Notes under the pieces: model-generated
Told to the model about the DNA's origin: nothing
What the model saw: the letters and a program-made list of their open reading frames with translations, nothing else
The model's database searches: none
Translations under genes and position numbers: made by a program
DNA from: Anaerolineales bacterium
Lineage (GTDB): Bacteria > Chloroflexota > Anaerolineae > Anaerolineales > Villigracilaceae
Assembly: GCA_030018695.1 (NCBI GenBank)
Contig: JASEHI010000002.1
Span: 1 to 64,000, forward strand
DNA length: 64,000 bases
Direction: 5' to 3'
Shown here: one piece after another, positions 9,474-17,310 of the stretch
Position numbering within the stretch: the stretch's first letter is position 1
How the letters are laid out: each line of letters starts with the position of its first letter

Positions 9474-9598
9474 TTCAAATGTATCCCAGAACGTCCCGCA
9501 GGCGTTGCCCTGAGCCTGTCGAAGGGTTGGATTGAGCCAATTTGACCGTCTTTCAAAACCTGCGGGACGGTTGCTTCAACTGAAATGAAATACACCCT
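9474..9598. repeat. Degenerate MITE-like copy
   Basis: cgtttcaaatg...acgtcccgcagg...cctgcgggacggttgcttcaactgaaatgaaatacaccc resembles the 4131 element; contains ccctgagcctgtcgaaggg at 9508..9526. Confidence 0.6.
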
Positions 9599-9730
9599 TA
9601 TAGTTTGTCCGATTTTGCGCAAGAATCCTTTTCGCCAGGTGATGCCGGCCTCATCCTCGATGCCCTTGGGCGGAAAACCGTCCACCACACCCAGGATGCC
9701 GCGTCCCTGCCCGCTTTCGGCGAGTTTCAT
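9598..9730 (-). pseudogene. C-terminal fragment of adenosine-specific kinase
   Basis: LAESGQGRGILGVVDGFPPKGIEDEAGITWRKGFLRKIG matches the C-terminus of the intact 53022..53507 protein. Confidence 0.75.
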
Positions 9731-9804
9731 TTTTTCCTCCTATAAAGACAAAAGGGCGCAGCATATTAGTCTGCACCCTTATCCATTCGACAACCTCCCC
9801 TGAC

Positions 9805-10158
9805 TTAATCGAACTTCTGCTTCAGGTGGGCTTTCTTGCCCGTGCGCTCGCGCAGGAAGTACAGTTGCGCCCGCCGGACATGGGTGTGACGTTCGACCAC
9901 CACCTTGTCAATGCGCGGCGAGTGAATCAGGAAAGTGCGCTCGACGCCAATGCCATTGCTGGCCGTGCGCCGCACCGTAAAGTTGGTGTTGTTGCCGCCT
10001 TTGCGCAGGCGGATTATCGTCCCTTTGAACTCCTGGATGCGCTCACGCTCGCCTTCTTTAATGCGCACGTGAACACTAACGCTATCACCCGGAAACAGGT
10101 CAGGGATGTTTGGATTCTTGGTGGTGTTGAAGTTCTTGTCGAGGTCAATCATTGTCAT
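9805..10158 (-). CDS. rplS: 50S ribosomal protein L19
   Basis: PDLFPGDSVSVHVRIKEGERERIQEFKGTIIRLR...RRAQLYFLRERTGKKA. Confidence 0.97.
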   Translation of the reverse strand: MTMIDLDKNFNTTKNPNIPDLFPGDSVSVHVRIKEGERERIQEFKGTIIRLRKGGNNTNFTVRRTASNGIGVERTFLIHSPRIDKVVVERHTHVRRAQLYFLRERTGKKAHLKQKFD

Positions 10159-10241
10159 TTATCCTTACTTTCATTTCTGCTGCCTCTCGGCGCGAAGCGA
10201 GATTATAACATGTCCCATAATGTATGAGAAGACCGTTTTTA

Positions 10242-10247
10242 GGGTAT
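10242..10247 (+). promoter_or_regulatory. -10 box upstream of tRNA-Arg
   Basis: gggTATAATtttg 15 nt upstream of the tRNA. Confidence 0.5.
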
Positions 10248-10262
10248 AATTTTGTCCGGTCT

Positions 10263-10335
10263 GCCCCCGTAGCTCAATGGATAGAGTAATGGACTTCGAA
10301 TCCAGTGGTTGCGAGTCCGAGTCTCGCCGGGGGCA
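10263..10335 (+). tRNA. tRNA-Arg (anticodon TCG)
   Basis: Acceptor gcccccg/cgggggc, anticodon arm atgga-cttcgaa-tccag, T-loop tccgagt. Confidence 0.85.
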
Positions 10336-10347
10336 CTGCCAATAAAT

Positions 10348-10382
10348 ACCCGCCGCTGGGTGAGGGGGGCACCCAACGACGG
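10348..10382 (+). terminator. Hairpin downstream of tRNA-Arg
   Basis: cccgccgctgggtg...cacccaacgacggg, 14-position stem with two mismatches. Confidence 0.5.
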
Positions 10383-10448
10383 GCAACTATATTTTGCCAC
10401 ATAATGGCGTAAAAATCAATACTTTTGGGGGACTAATTTCGATGCAAT

Positions 10449-11573
10449 TTACTTTGCCGCCTTAACCGTAAATGTAAACCTGCTGCCCTGCCCTCCCCCT
10501 TCGCTCTCGGCCCAGATCCGCCCACCGTGCGCCTCGACCAGATGCCTGGCGATGGTCAAGCCGATGCCGCTGCCGCCGCCCGCGCGGCGCGAGCGCGATT
10601 TATCCGCACGATAAAAACGGTCAAAGATATGCGGGATATGCTCGGCAGGCAGGCCGATTCCTGTATCCGTCACCGTAATTCTCACTTCATCGCCGTCACG
10701 GGTTGCGGAAATTTGAACATTTCCGCCCGCAGGGGTGTATTGCAGTGCGTTGCCAATCAGGTTGAGCAAGACCTGCCCAACGCGATCCTCGTCAACCTGG
10801 ACCAGCGGAAGGTCTGCCGGCAAGCCGGAGGTCAAGGTGACGCCCTTCTCCTCGTATTGGCGGCTCAAGCGCCCGAGGGCCGAATCCACCAAATCCACGA
10901 CCGCAACCGGCCTGAGGTCCAATTTGAACGTAGCCGCCTCGACGCGGCTGAGTTCCTGCAAGTCATCCACCAGACGACTAAGCCGGTCAGCTTCCTGATG
11001 TATTTGTCCAAAGGTTTCATCGCTTGCCGGCAAGATCCCATCCATCAGGCCCTCCATCGAACCCTTGATCGCCGTGAGCGGAGTGCGTAGTTCATGGGCG
11101 ACGTCGCCGATAAGCTGGCGGCGCATCGTCTCGATCTGTTCGAGTTGTCCGGCCATCGTATTGAAACACCTCGCAAGCTGGCTCAACTCGTCCTCTCCAC
11201 GCACCTGCACCCGCTCATTATAATGCCCCTCCGCGATGCGTTGGCTGACAGACATCATCTCTTGAACTGGAGCGATCACCCCACGGCTGAAGATCATACT
11301 TACCACCAGCGCCAGTGCGGCGGACACAAAAACCGCCAAAGCCAGGGCTTCATTGAACGAAGCCCGAAAGTTGAAGTAAAGCTCCTCAGCCTGTCCCAGA
11401 CCGGAACCCGGGGCATTCATCATACCTGGCCCCATCCCCGGCCCCATGCCTGCGCCCATACGCATCATGTGGCGTTCGAATGCCCCCGGGAGGGCGAATT
11501 GCGTGGTGCTGGCCAGGATAACCACGCCGACCAGGATCCGGATGCTCGTCCACTGAAACTTGTCTCGCGCCAA
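10449..11573 (-). CDS. HAMP-domain sensor histidine kinase with Met/Gly-rich extracytoplasmic loop
   Basis: HAMP, H-box DVAHELRTPLTAIKGSMEG, N/G boxes; loop HMMRMGAGMGPGMGPGMMNAPG; apparent TTG start inside the upstream regulator ORF. Confidence 0.85.
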   Translation of the reverse strand: MARDKFQWTSIRILVGVVILASTTQFALPGAFERHMMRMGAGMGPGMGPGMMNAPGSGLGQAEELYFNFRASFNEALALAVFVSAALALVVSMIFSRGVIAPVQEMMSVSQRIAEGHYNERVQVRGEDELSQLARCFNTMAGQLEQIETMRRQLIGDVAHELRTPLTAIKGSMEGLMDGILPASDETFGQIHQEADRLSRLVDDLQELSRVEAATFKLDLRPVAVVDLVDSALGRLSRQYEEKGVTLTSGLPADLPLVQVDEDRVGQVLLNLIGNALQYTPAGGNVQISATRDGDEVRITVTDTGIGLPAEHIPHIFDRFYRADKSRSRRAGGGSGIGLTIARHLVEAHGGRIWAESEGGGQGSRFTFTVKAAK

Positions 11574-12000
11574 CGTCTATACGCAAGCGACGAAAAGCCA
11601 GCACCTCACTTTCGGACCCCGAGCCGGCTCCCGTTTGCAGACGGCGCAGCGCGGCCTTGATCCGGGCGACCAATTCGCGCGGGCTGAACGGCTTGGTGAC
11701 ATAATCGTCCGCCCCGACCGATAGACCGACGATTTTGTCGGTCTCTTCGGTGCGGGCGGTGAGCATGATGACATAGACATTCGATTCACGGCGCAAGTGG
11801 CTCAACAATTGGATGCCGTCCATGCCGGGCAGCATGATGTCAAGCACGATGATATCCGGCTTATAGGCGCGCGCGGCTTTGAGACCCGCCGGGCCGTCGG
11901 CGGCGGTGTAGACTTCGTAACCTTCCGGGCGCAGATAGGCCGAGACGAGATTTACGATGCTGGGTTCGTCGTCAATGACGAGGATTTTAGTGGTGGGCAT
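11386..12000 (-). CDS. OmpR-type response regulator, truncated within the winged-helix domain
   Basis: Intact receiver (KILVIDDEPSIVNLV...DIIVLDIMLPGMDG...GADDYVTKPFSPRELVARIKAALRR); reading stays normal to RRLRIDVGARQVSVDE, then runs out of frame over the kinase. Confidence 0.75.
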   Translation of the reverse strand: MPTTKILVIDDEPSIVNLVSAYLRPEGYEVYTAADGPAGLKAARAYKPDIIVLDIMLPGMDGIQLLSHLRRESNVYVIMLTARTEETDKIVGLSVGADDYVTKPFSPRELVARIKAALRRLQTGAGSGSESEVLAFRRLRIDVGARQVSVDEHPDPGRRGYPGQHHAIRPPGGIRTPHDAYGRRHGAGDGARYDECPGFRSGTG

Positions 12001-12047
12001 AAGTCTATTTTACCGGAAATTCATCAACAATGTTCGCAGCCGCGAAC

Positions 12048-12110
12048 GCAGTGCAGCGAAGTCCGCCGGGTTGCGACACTCCGCTGCGCTGCGTGTCATA
12101 CTACGAAGAC
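12048..12110. repeat. Dispersed palindromic repeat, copy 2
   Basis: gaagtccgccgggttgcgacactccgctgcgctgcgtgtcatactacgaa, similar to 6677..6736. Confidence 0.55.
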
Positions 12111-12115
12111 AAACT

Positions 12116-12991
12116 CTATTCTTCGCTCATCTCGATGAAAGTACCGTGCCAGTAGTGATAAAAGACCTGAGCGGAGAAGCCGTTGACGCTGAGCATACCA
12201 ACGATCCTGCCATCCCGCAGCACGTCAATGGTGTAGTAACCATAGAAAGGTTCGGCTTCAGCGGCGGCTGTCGCGCCGGACAGATTGGCGTCGAGAAATT
12301 TTTGAGCGTATTCGAGCGCCTGCTCATCAGTGACCGTCATTTCAGCCGGGACATCCGCAGGCGTGGTATTCCAGACCTGTCCACTCATCATGCCCCTGCG
12401 CCCACCCATCATATTCTGACCGATTAGGTGCTGCGCATGATTCAGGCCGCCATATTTGAGATTCCACATCATGTTAGCGCCATGCTCGGGATAGACCGCC
12501 AGGCCTGCACTGAGCAAAGTCGAAGTGGTGACCGGGTCAACGAGCAACTCGAATGCGCCGATGCCGGTGCTTGTCTCGACGACACGCACGTAGGCATGGT
12601 TATCGAAGACCATCACCTCGCCGATTTTCAGACCGTCAACGCCGAGGTTATTGATATATTCCTGCGCGGCGCCTTCGGCCTGTGCAATCGAAAGCGGCTG
12701 GAGGTCCGTCAGGCCGGAGCGGTATCCGCCCATCATCCCGGGGCGATAGCCGGAGTAAGCGCGGCCGCCCATCATACCGCCGCGTCCGCCCATCATGCCA
12801 GGTCCAAAAGCGGGGGACTGGGCATAAGCGGGTTTCTTCCAGTCGTAACCGCGCATAAGATAACTGGGAGCGAAGGCAGCCGACCGGGCGCGGTTATTTG
12901 CAAACAACCAGCCCGCGAATAGCGAGCCGCCAGCCAGGAGGGACAGACCAATGACAATCAGTGTGGTTTTGAGAATTTTGTTCATTTCCAA
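12116..12991 (-). CDS. Exported Met/Gly-rich protein with PepSY-like C-terminal part
   Basis: N-terminal TM, GPGMMGGRGGMMGGRAYSGYRPGMMGGY, then IAQAEGAAQEYINNLG... repeats. Confidence 0.55.
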   Translation of the reverse strand: MEMNKILKTTLIVIGLSLLAGGSLFAGWLFANNRARSAAFAPSYLMRGYDWKKPAYAQSPAFGPGMMGGRGGMMGGRAYSGYRPGMMGGYRSGLTDLQPLSIAQAEGAAQEYINNLGVDGLKIGEVMVFDNHAYVRVVETSTGIGAFELLVDPVTTSTLLSAGLAVYPEHGANMMWNLKYGGLNHAQHLIGQNMMGGRRGMMSGQVWNTTPADVPAEMTVTDEQALEYAQKFLDANLSGATAAAEAEPFYGYYTIDVLRDGRIVGMLSVNGFSAQVFYHYWHGTFIEMSEE

Positions 12992-13092
12992 ATCTCCTTT
13001 GAGTATTATTACAGCCGTAAGTATAAAAGAGCGCGATAAAGATAGAATGAAATATGTCTAAAGATTCTGTAAAGAAGCAGTATAATCAAAGT

Positions 13093-13839
13093 ATGCCAGA
13101 AGAACAATACACCTCCCTATCCCGACGCAAGATCGCCATCCTGATTGATGGCGACAACGCCCAAGCCAGCCTGTTACCGCAGATGCTTGTCGAGGCTGGA
13201 AAATACGGCTTGGTGACCGTCCGCCGCATCTATGGCGATTGGACAACCAACTCGATGAATTCCTGGAAGGATATTTTGAATTATCATGCCTTCCAGCCGG
13301 TGCAGCAATTCCGTTACACGATCGGCAAGAACGCCACCGATTCGGCGATGATCATTGATGCGATGGATATTCTTCATGACGGCGTGGTGGATGGATTCTG
13401 CCTCGTTTCCAGCGACAGCGATTACACGCGGCTGGCAACCCGCATCCGTGAAACAGGCGTGTTCGTGATGGGTATCGGCGAGAAGAAGACACCCAAGCCG
13501 TTCGTCAACGCCTGCGACGTGTTTATCTACACCGAGAATCTGGTAAGCGAAGAAAAAGTCGTCAAAACAAGCGCCAAAAAGGCACAGGTGAAGAAAAAGG
13601 CCGAACCGGAGCCTATGCCCTTACTCCGCAAGGCTTTCGAAATGGCCGTGCAGGAAGATGGCTGGGCGCGCATGGATTCGATGGGCAACGCCCTCTACCA
13701 GCTCGACCCCGGCTTTGACCCGCGCACCTACGGCCACCGCCAACTTTCGCGGCTGATTGCCAGCAATAAGCACTATTTCGAGATGCGCGGCGTAGAAACC
13801 GGCGGGTTCACGCTGTTTTATGTGAAGATGAAGGAATAG
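13093..13839 (+). CDS. NYN-domain (LabA/PIN-like) protein with C-terminal OST-HTH/LOTUS domain
   Basis: IAILIDGDNAQASLLPQMLVEAGKYG...VSSDSDYTRLATRIRETG...DGWARMDSMGNALYQLDPGFDPRTYGHRQLSRLI. Confidence 0.9.
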   Translation: MPEEQYTSLSRRKIAILIDGDNAQASLLPQMLVEAGKYGLVTVRRIYGDWTTNSMNSWKDILNYHAFQPVQQFRYTIGKNATDSAMIIDAMDILHDGVVDGFCLVSSDSDYTRLATRIRETGVFVMGIGEKKTPKPFVNACDVFIYTENLVSEEKVVKTSAKKAQVKKKAEPEPMPLLRKAFEMAVQEDGWARMDSMGNALYQLDPGFDPRTYGHRQLSRLIASNKHYFEMRGVETGGFTLFYVKMKE

Positions 13840-13854
13840 GATTAGAATAGGCGC

Positions 13855-14175
13855 ATGGCAAATAGCGAATATTTGTTTAATGTGCTTACACCACTCGGAT
13901 TCAAAGTCCACGTTACCCGCGCCTATTGGGAAATCATCACAACAATAAAGCATCCGGTCATGGCTGGACGCGAGACAGATGTAGAAGAAACGCTAAAAGA
14001 CCCCGACGAAATCCGGCTGAGTCGGAGCGACTCACAGGTTTATCTATTCTATAAACCGGAACGCCTTGGCCGCTGGGTTTGTGCAGTAGCAAGACAACAG
14101 GATGGGGAAGGTTTTCTGTTTACTGCCTACCCGACCGATGCCGTAAAAGAAGGAGAAAGAATATGGCCCAAGTAA
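13855..14175 (+). CDS. Small protein, putative toxin-like partner of the DUF2283 protein (DUF4258-like?)
   Basis: 106 aa; overlaps the start of a DUF2283-type ORF; ...RWVCAVARQQDGEGFLFTAYPTDAVKEGE. Confidence 0.5.
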   Translation: MANSEYLFNVLTPLGFKVHVTRAYWEIITTIKHPVMAGRETDVEETLKDPDEIRLSRSDSQVYLFYKPERLGRWVCAVARQQDGEGFLFTAYPTDAVKEGERIWPK

Positions 14176-14375
14176 AAGTTTATTATGACCGCGAAGGGAA
14201 TACCCTTACTGTTTGGTTTGGAAATCCGAAAGACGAATATGTTTGCGAAGAGACCGGCGAGGAAGTTATCCTGATGAAGGACAAACAGGGACGTGTGATC
14301 GGTTTCGAGAAGCTCAATTATGCCTTGCCAAAACAGGCTGATTTGCGGATTGCCTTTGAAACAGTGGCGGCATAA
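14163..14375 (+). CDS. DUF2283-family small protein
   Basis: VKVYYDREGNTLTVWFGNPKDEYVCEETGEEVILMKDKQGRVIGFEKLNY. Confidence 0.75.
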   Translation: MAQVKVYYDREGNTLTVWFGNPKDEYVCEETGEEVILMKDKQGRVIGFEKLNYALPKQADLRIAFETVAA

Positions 14376-14376
14376 G

Positions 14377-14433
14377 ATGCGCACGCAGGAGATTGACGGC
14401 TCGACGCTGTTCTATGTGAAGATGAAAGAATAA
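14377..14433 (+). pseudogene. 3'-terminal remnant of a NYN/LOTUS-type gene
   Basis: MRTQEIDGSTLFYVKMKE* vs MRGVETGGFTLFYVKMKE* at the end of 13093..13839. Confidence 0.65.
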
Positions 14434-14652
14434 CCAGCCTGCTGTATACTATCCCGAATGGGAGATTGTGGCGCGAAGGCAGATAAGCAGCTACCTTGAG
14501 GTTGTCAACCGGGAGGCGGTACACTCGCCGCTGAACCGTATTCATCTCGGTATTAAACACACCGAGCTTGTATAAAGCCAGCATTAAACACACCATGCTC
14601 GTAGAATCACGAGTTAGGCGACTCAACAGGGATTGTAAGTCAAGGTCATTAC

Positions 14653-15201
14653 ATGATGAATGCAAATGATGTACTGATCGATATGCTTGAAGATAATAGG
14701 CGACGCTTGCGTCGTTTGCTCGACACCTTGAGTGATGAATGCCTGACTTGGAAACCTGAAGCCGATGCCAATAACATCACAGTTACTTTATGGCATATGG
14801 CACGAATTTTCGATGTCTTTCTAATCCTACAGGCCAAAGGATGTGTTTCGGAAGAAGAATGTTGGTTTCGGCATGGTTGGGCAGAGCAAACGGACTATGA
14901 TCCACGTGGCATAGGTCAAAACGGTTGGGGCATGCTCACAGGGTATACGCAAGAAGAAGTCGCTGCTATGCCGCAACTCACGAGGGAGCAGGCACTTGGA
15001 TATTTGAATGACGTATACGATACTGTCAAGGAATATCTCACAAACACGCCCATTGAAAAACTGGAAATGCCAGGAGTAGGTTTCGAGGGAAGATATTCCC
15101 AATATCAGTGCATTCAAATGGCGTTGCTTGATAACGTAAGGCATCTTGGTGAAATCTTTGCTATCCAAGCAAGATGGGAGCGAAAAAGAAAACAACAGTA
15201 A
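14653..15201 (+). CDS. DinB-like / DUF664 family protein
   Basis: 182 aa; LTWKPEADANNITVTLWHMARIFD...QMALLDNVRHLGEIFAIQARW. Confidence 0.8.
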   Translation: MMNANDVLIDMLEDNRRRLRRLLDTLSDECLTWKPEADANNITVTLWHMARIFDVFLILQAKGCVSEEECWFRHGWAEQTDYDPRGIGQNGWGMLTGYTQEEVAAMPQLTREQALGYLNDVYDTVKEYLTNTPIEKLEMPGVGFEGRYSQYQCIQMALLDNVRHLGEIFAIQARWERKRKQQ

Positions 15202-15204
15202 AAG

Positions 15205-15336
15205 AGCCGCCTAACACCGGCTCCAGTCGGACAGCGGCTCCGCCGCTCGTTGGTATGCACTTGGCTAGAAATGGCGCGATAATGATTGTGGAGTCTTGCC
15301 AGTCCCGCCGCTGCCGCTGAGCCAAGCCGTTAAACG
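15205..15336 (+). other. Putative integron attC-like recombination site
   Basis: gccgCCTAACaccggctccagtcggacagcgg ... ccgctgccgctgagccaagccGTTAAACgcc: complementary arms with RYYYAAC/GTTRRRY ends; GTTAGGC core lies before the ORF at about 14612. Confidence 0.4.
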
Positions 15337-15383
15337 CCAAATGGGGCAGAACAGGGGGATTGAGCGCCATCAACTGCGGTCAA

Positions 15384-16637
15384 CTAACATTCCTTACCCC
15401 CCGCCAACTCCCCATACACTCCCACAATCTGCTTGGCGATCTTCTCCCAATCATAATTCAGGGCATATTCCGCCGCGGCGCGGCCCATCGCCGCGCGGCG
15501 TTCCGGGTGGCCCAGCAGCACCGACAGCCGGTCACACAGCGCGGCATGGTCGCCATCCGGGACGGTGTATCCGGTCACGCCATCCTGCACCAGAAAGGCC
15601 AGCCCGCCCACCTGCGAGGCGACGACCGGCGTGCCGCAGGCCATCGCCTCCAGCGCCACCATGCCAAAGGATTCGTAGTGCGAAGGCATCACCACGACTT
15701 CCGCCGCAGAATAGTAATATGGCAGGGTGTCCTGGCTGCGCTTGCCGAGAAAGACGACCAGATTGCCCATACACAGCTCATCACACAAACTTTGCAGGCG
15801 GGCCATTTCCGCGCTCATCGCATCCGGGCTGACCTCCGGGTCGCCGCCGATGATCGCAAGGTATACAGACTTGGAAGGGCAAATATCCTTCTGCTGAAGG
15901 AGAGCCACAGCCCGGATCAGGGTATCCACACCTTTGAGCGGCTCGATCCGTCCGACGTAGAGCAGCAGGCATTTATCCGGCGATAAGCCAATATACTGCT
16001 TGGCTTCGTCGGGCAGGATCGGATAGAAATGACAGCTATCCACGCCGGGCGGGATGACGGTCATCTTGCGGACATCCGCCTTGTACAACCATTCGAGTTG
16101 CGCCTGCTCGGCCACGGTCGAGACGATGAGCCGGTCGGCGCGGGCGATGACGCGGCGCTCACCCTCCAGGCGGTACTCCCCCTCCCGCTCGTCGGCGGAA
16201 CGGGCGACGCGGTTTTTCATCTCGCCCAGGGTGTGGAACATGTGCGCAACCGGTACGCCGCCCCAAGCCCCCGAGAGCGTCTCGGCGGCCAGGCCGGACA
16301 TCCAGTAATGGCTGTGGATAATATCGTAGTGAAGTTCTTTTTCTGAAGCAAATTGGATAATGCCCTCCGCAAACTGAGGGATGTAATCGGCCAATTCCTT
16401 TTTGGGAAGCGGCACCTCCGGCCCGGCCGGCACGTGGACGACGCGGTTACCGTAGCCCAGGTCGTGCAGCACATGCGGCACGTGCTCGTCCTGCGAGCGC
16501 GTGAAGACGTCCACGTGGAGACCCATGCGGCCCAACTCGCGGGTCAGGTCGCGCACGTAGACGTTCATTCCGCCGGTGTCTTTGCCGCCCAGCGTGGCCA
16601 GCGGGCAGGTGTGGTAGGAAAGCATGGCGATGTTCAT
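15384..16637 (-). CDS. Family-4 glycosyltransferase (D-inositol-3-phosphate glycosyltransferase/sucrose-phosphate-synthase-like)
   Basis: MNIAMLSYHTCPLATLGGKDTGGMNVYVRDLTRELGRMG...PSHYESFGMVALEAMACGTPVVAS. Confidence 0.88.
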   Translation of the reverse strand: MNIAMLSYHTCPLATLGGKDTGGMNVYVRDLTRELGRMGLHVDVFTRSQDEHVPHVLHDLGYGNRVVHVPAGPEVPLPKKELADYIPQFAEGIIQFASEKELHYDIIHSHYWMSGLAAETLSGAWGGVPVAHMFHTLGEMKNRVARSADEREGEYRLEGERRVIARADRLIVSTVAEQAQLEWLYKADVRKMTVIPPGVDSCHFYPILPDEAKQYIGLSPDKCLLLYVGRIEPLKGVDTLIRAVALLQQKDICPSKSVYLAIIGGDPEVSPDAMSAEMARLQSLCDELCMGNLVVFLGKRSQDTLPYYYSAAEVVVMPSHYESFGMVALEAMACGTPVVASQVGGLAFLVQDGVTGYTVPDGDHAALCDRLSVLLGHPERRAAMGRAAAEYALNYDWEKIAKQIVGVYGELAGGKEC

Positions 16638-16662
16638 CTTGTGAAGTATAACATGCGGAAAC

Positions 16663-16691
16663 TTGTCGGATTTTAAGGTTTGCTGTATAAT
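16663..16691 (+). promoter_or_regulatory. Promoter TTGTCG-N17-TATAAT upstream of hairpin array and tRNA-Thr
   Basis: -35 at 16663-16668, -10 at 16686-16691, 17-nt spacer. Confidence 0.65.
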
Positions 16692-16697
16692 CCCGCC

Positions 16698-16804
16698 ACT
16701 GTAGGACGAAATTCTATTTCGTCCACTGTAGGACGAAATTCTATTTCGTCCAATGCAGGACAAGATTCTATTTTGTCCAATGCAGGACAAAATAAATTTT
16801 GTCC
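16698..16804 (+). repeat. Four tandem 26-27-bp units, each a hairpin (ggacgaaat-tct-atttcgtcc)
   Basis: Directly visible: two identical units then two diverged units in the putative tRNA leader. Confidence 0.92.
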
Positions 16805-16808
16805 AACC

Positions 16809-16881
16809 GCCACCGTAGCTCAGTCGGTAGAGCAGACGTTTCGTAAACGCCAGGTCAAGGGTTCGAATCCCTTCGGTGGCT
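16809..16881 (+). tRNA. tRNA-Thr (anticodon CGT)
   Basis: gccaccg/cggtggc acceptor, anticodon loop ttCGTaa, T-loop ttcgaat. Confidence 0.88.
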
Positions 16882-16932
16882 CTTTCCTATTTTTTAGGCA
16901 ATCGGTATCGCAACCCGACCTCTGTGGATATT

Positions 16933-17310
16933 TCACAAATCGAGGGCCAGGCGCAGGCGGGTTTCCACTTCATCCAAACCAGTTGGCGTCAGTTTGCCAA
17001 TGCGCCGCGCAACAGCCGTTTTAGGTACGGTGGCGAGATTGGATATTTTAACCCAAGAGGCCATCTTCAACCCCGCGGCTCTGGCCTCAGGAGTGTTTTC
17101 GGCAATCGCGTAGTCTGTTCCCAGCGGTCTGGACGCCGGGCGCGAGGAAATCGCCGCAATGAGGACATCGGCGGTCTGGGTATGGATGGCTTGTCCAGAG
17201 ATGACAACCGCTGGGCGTGGTTTCACCTGTACCTGTCCACCTGAGTTGATGAATGGGAAGCGCACGAGAACTACCTCCCCACGTTGGGGTTGCCAACTGT
17301 TGGCGCTCAT
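16933..17310 (-). CDS. PemK/MazF-like toxin
   Basis: QPQRGEVVLVRFPFINSGGQVQVKPRPAVVISGQ...WVKISNLATVPKTAVARRIGKL. Confidence 0.85.
   Translation of the reverse strand: MSANSWQPQRGEVVLVRFPFINSGGQVQVKPRPAVVISGQAIHTQTADVLIAAISSRPASRPLGTDYAIAENTPEARAAGLKMASWVKISNLATVPKTAVARRIGKLTPTGLDEVETRLRLALDL

Noticed and set aside
8391-9545. 384-codon plus-strand ORF opposite the membrane protein
   Set aside because: Charged low-complexity product (QGQQ, RRRR) without domain signal; antisense artefact.
12507-12530. tgcactgagcaaagtcgaagt as another copy of the dispersed ccctgagcgaagtcgaagg core
   Set aside because: Several mismatches and it encodes plausible native sequence in the exported protein; not convincing.
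16638-16790. N-terminal extension MSCIGQNRILSCIGRNRISSYSGRN... on the glycosyltransferase ORF
   Set aside because: It is the translated hairpin array plus promoter region; MNIAMLSYHTCPLATLGG at 16637 is the sensible start.
16698-16804. Considered as a CRISPR array
   Set aside because: Units are directly adjacent with no unique spacers and no cas genes; it is a tandem hairpin repeat.
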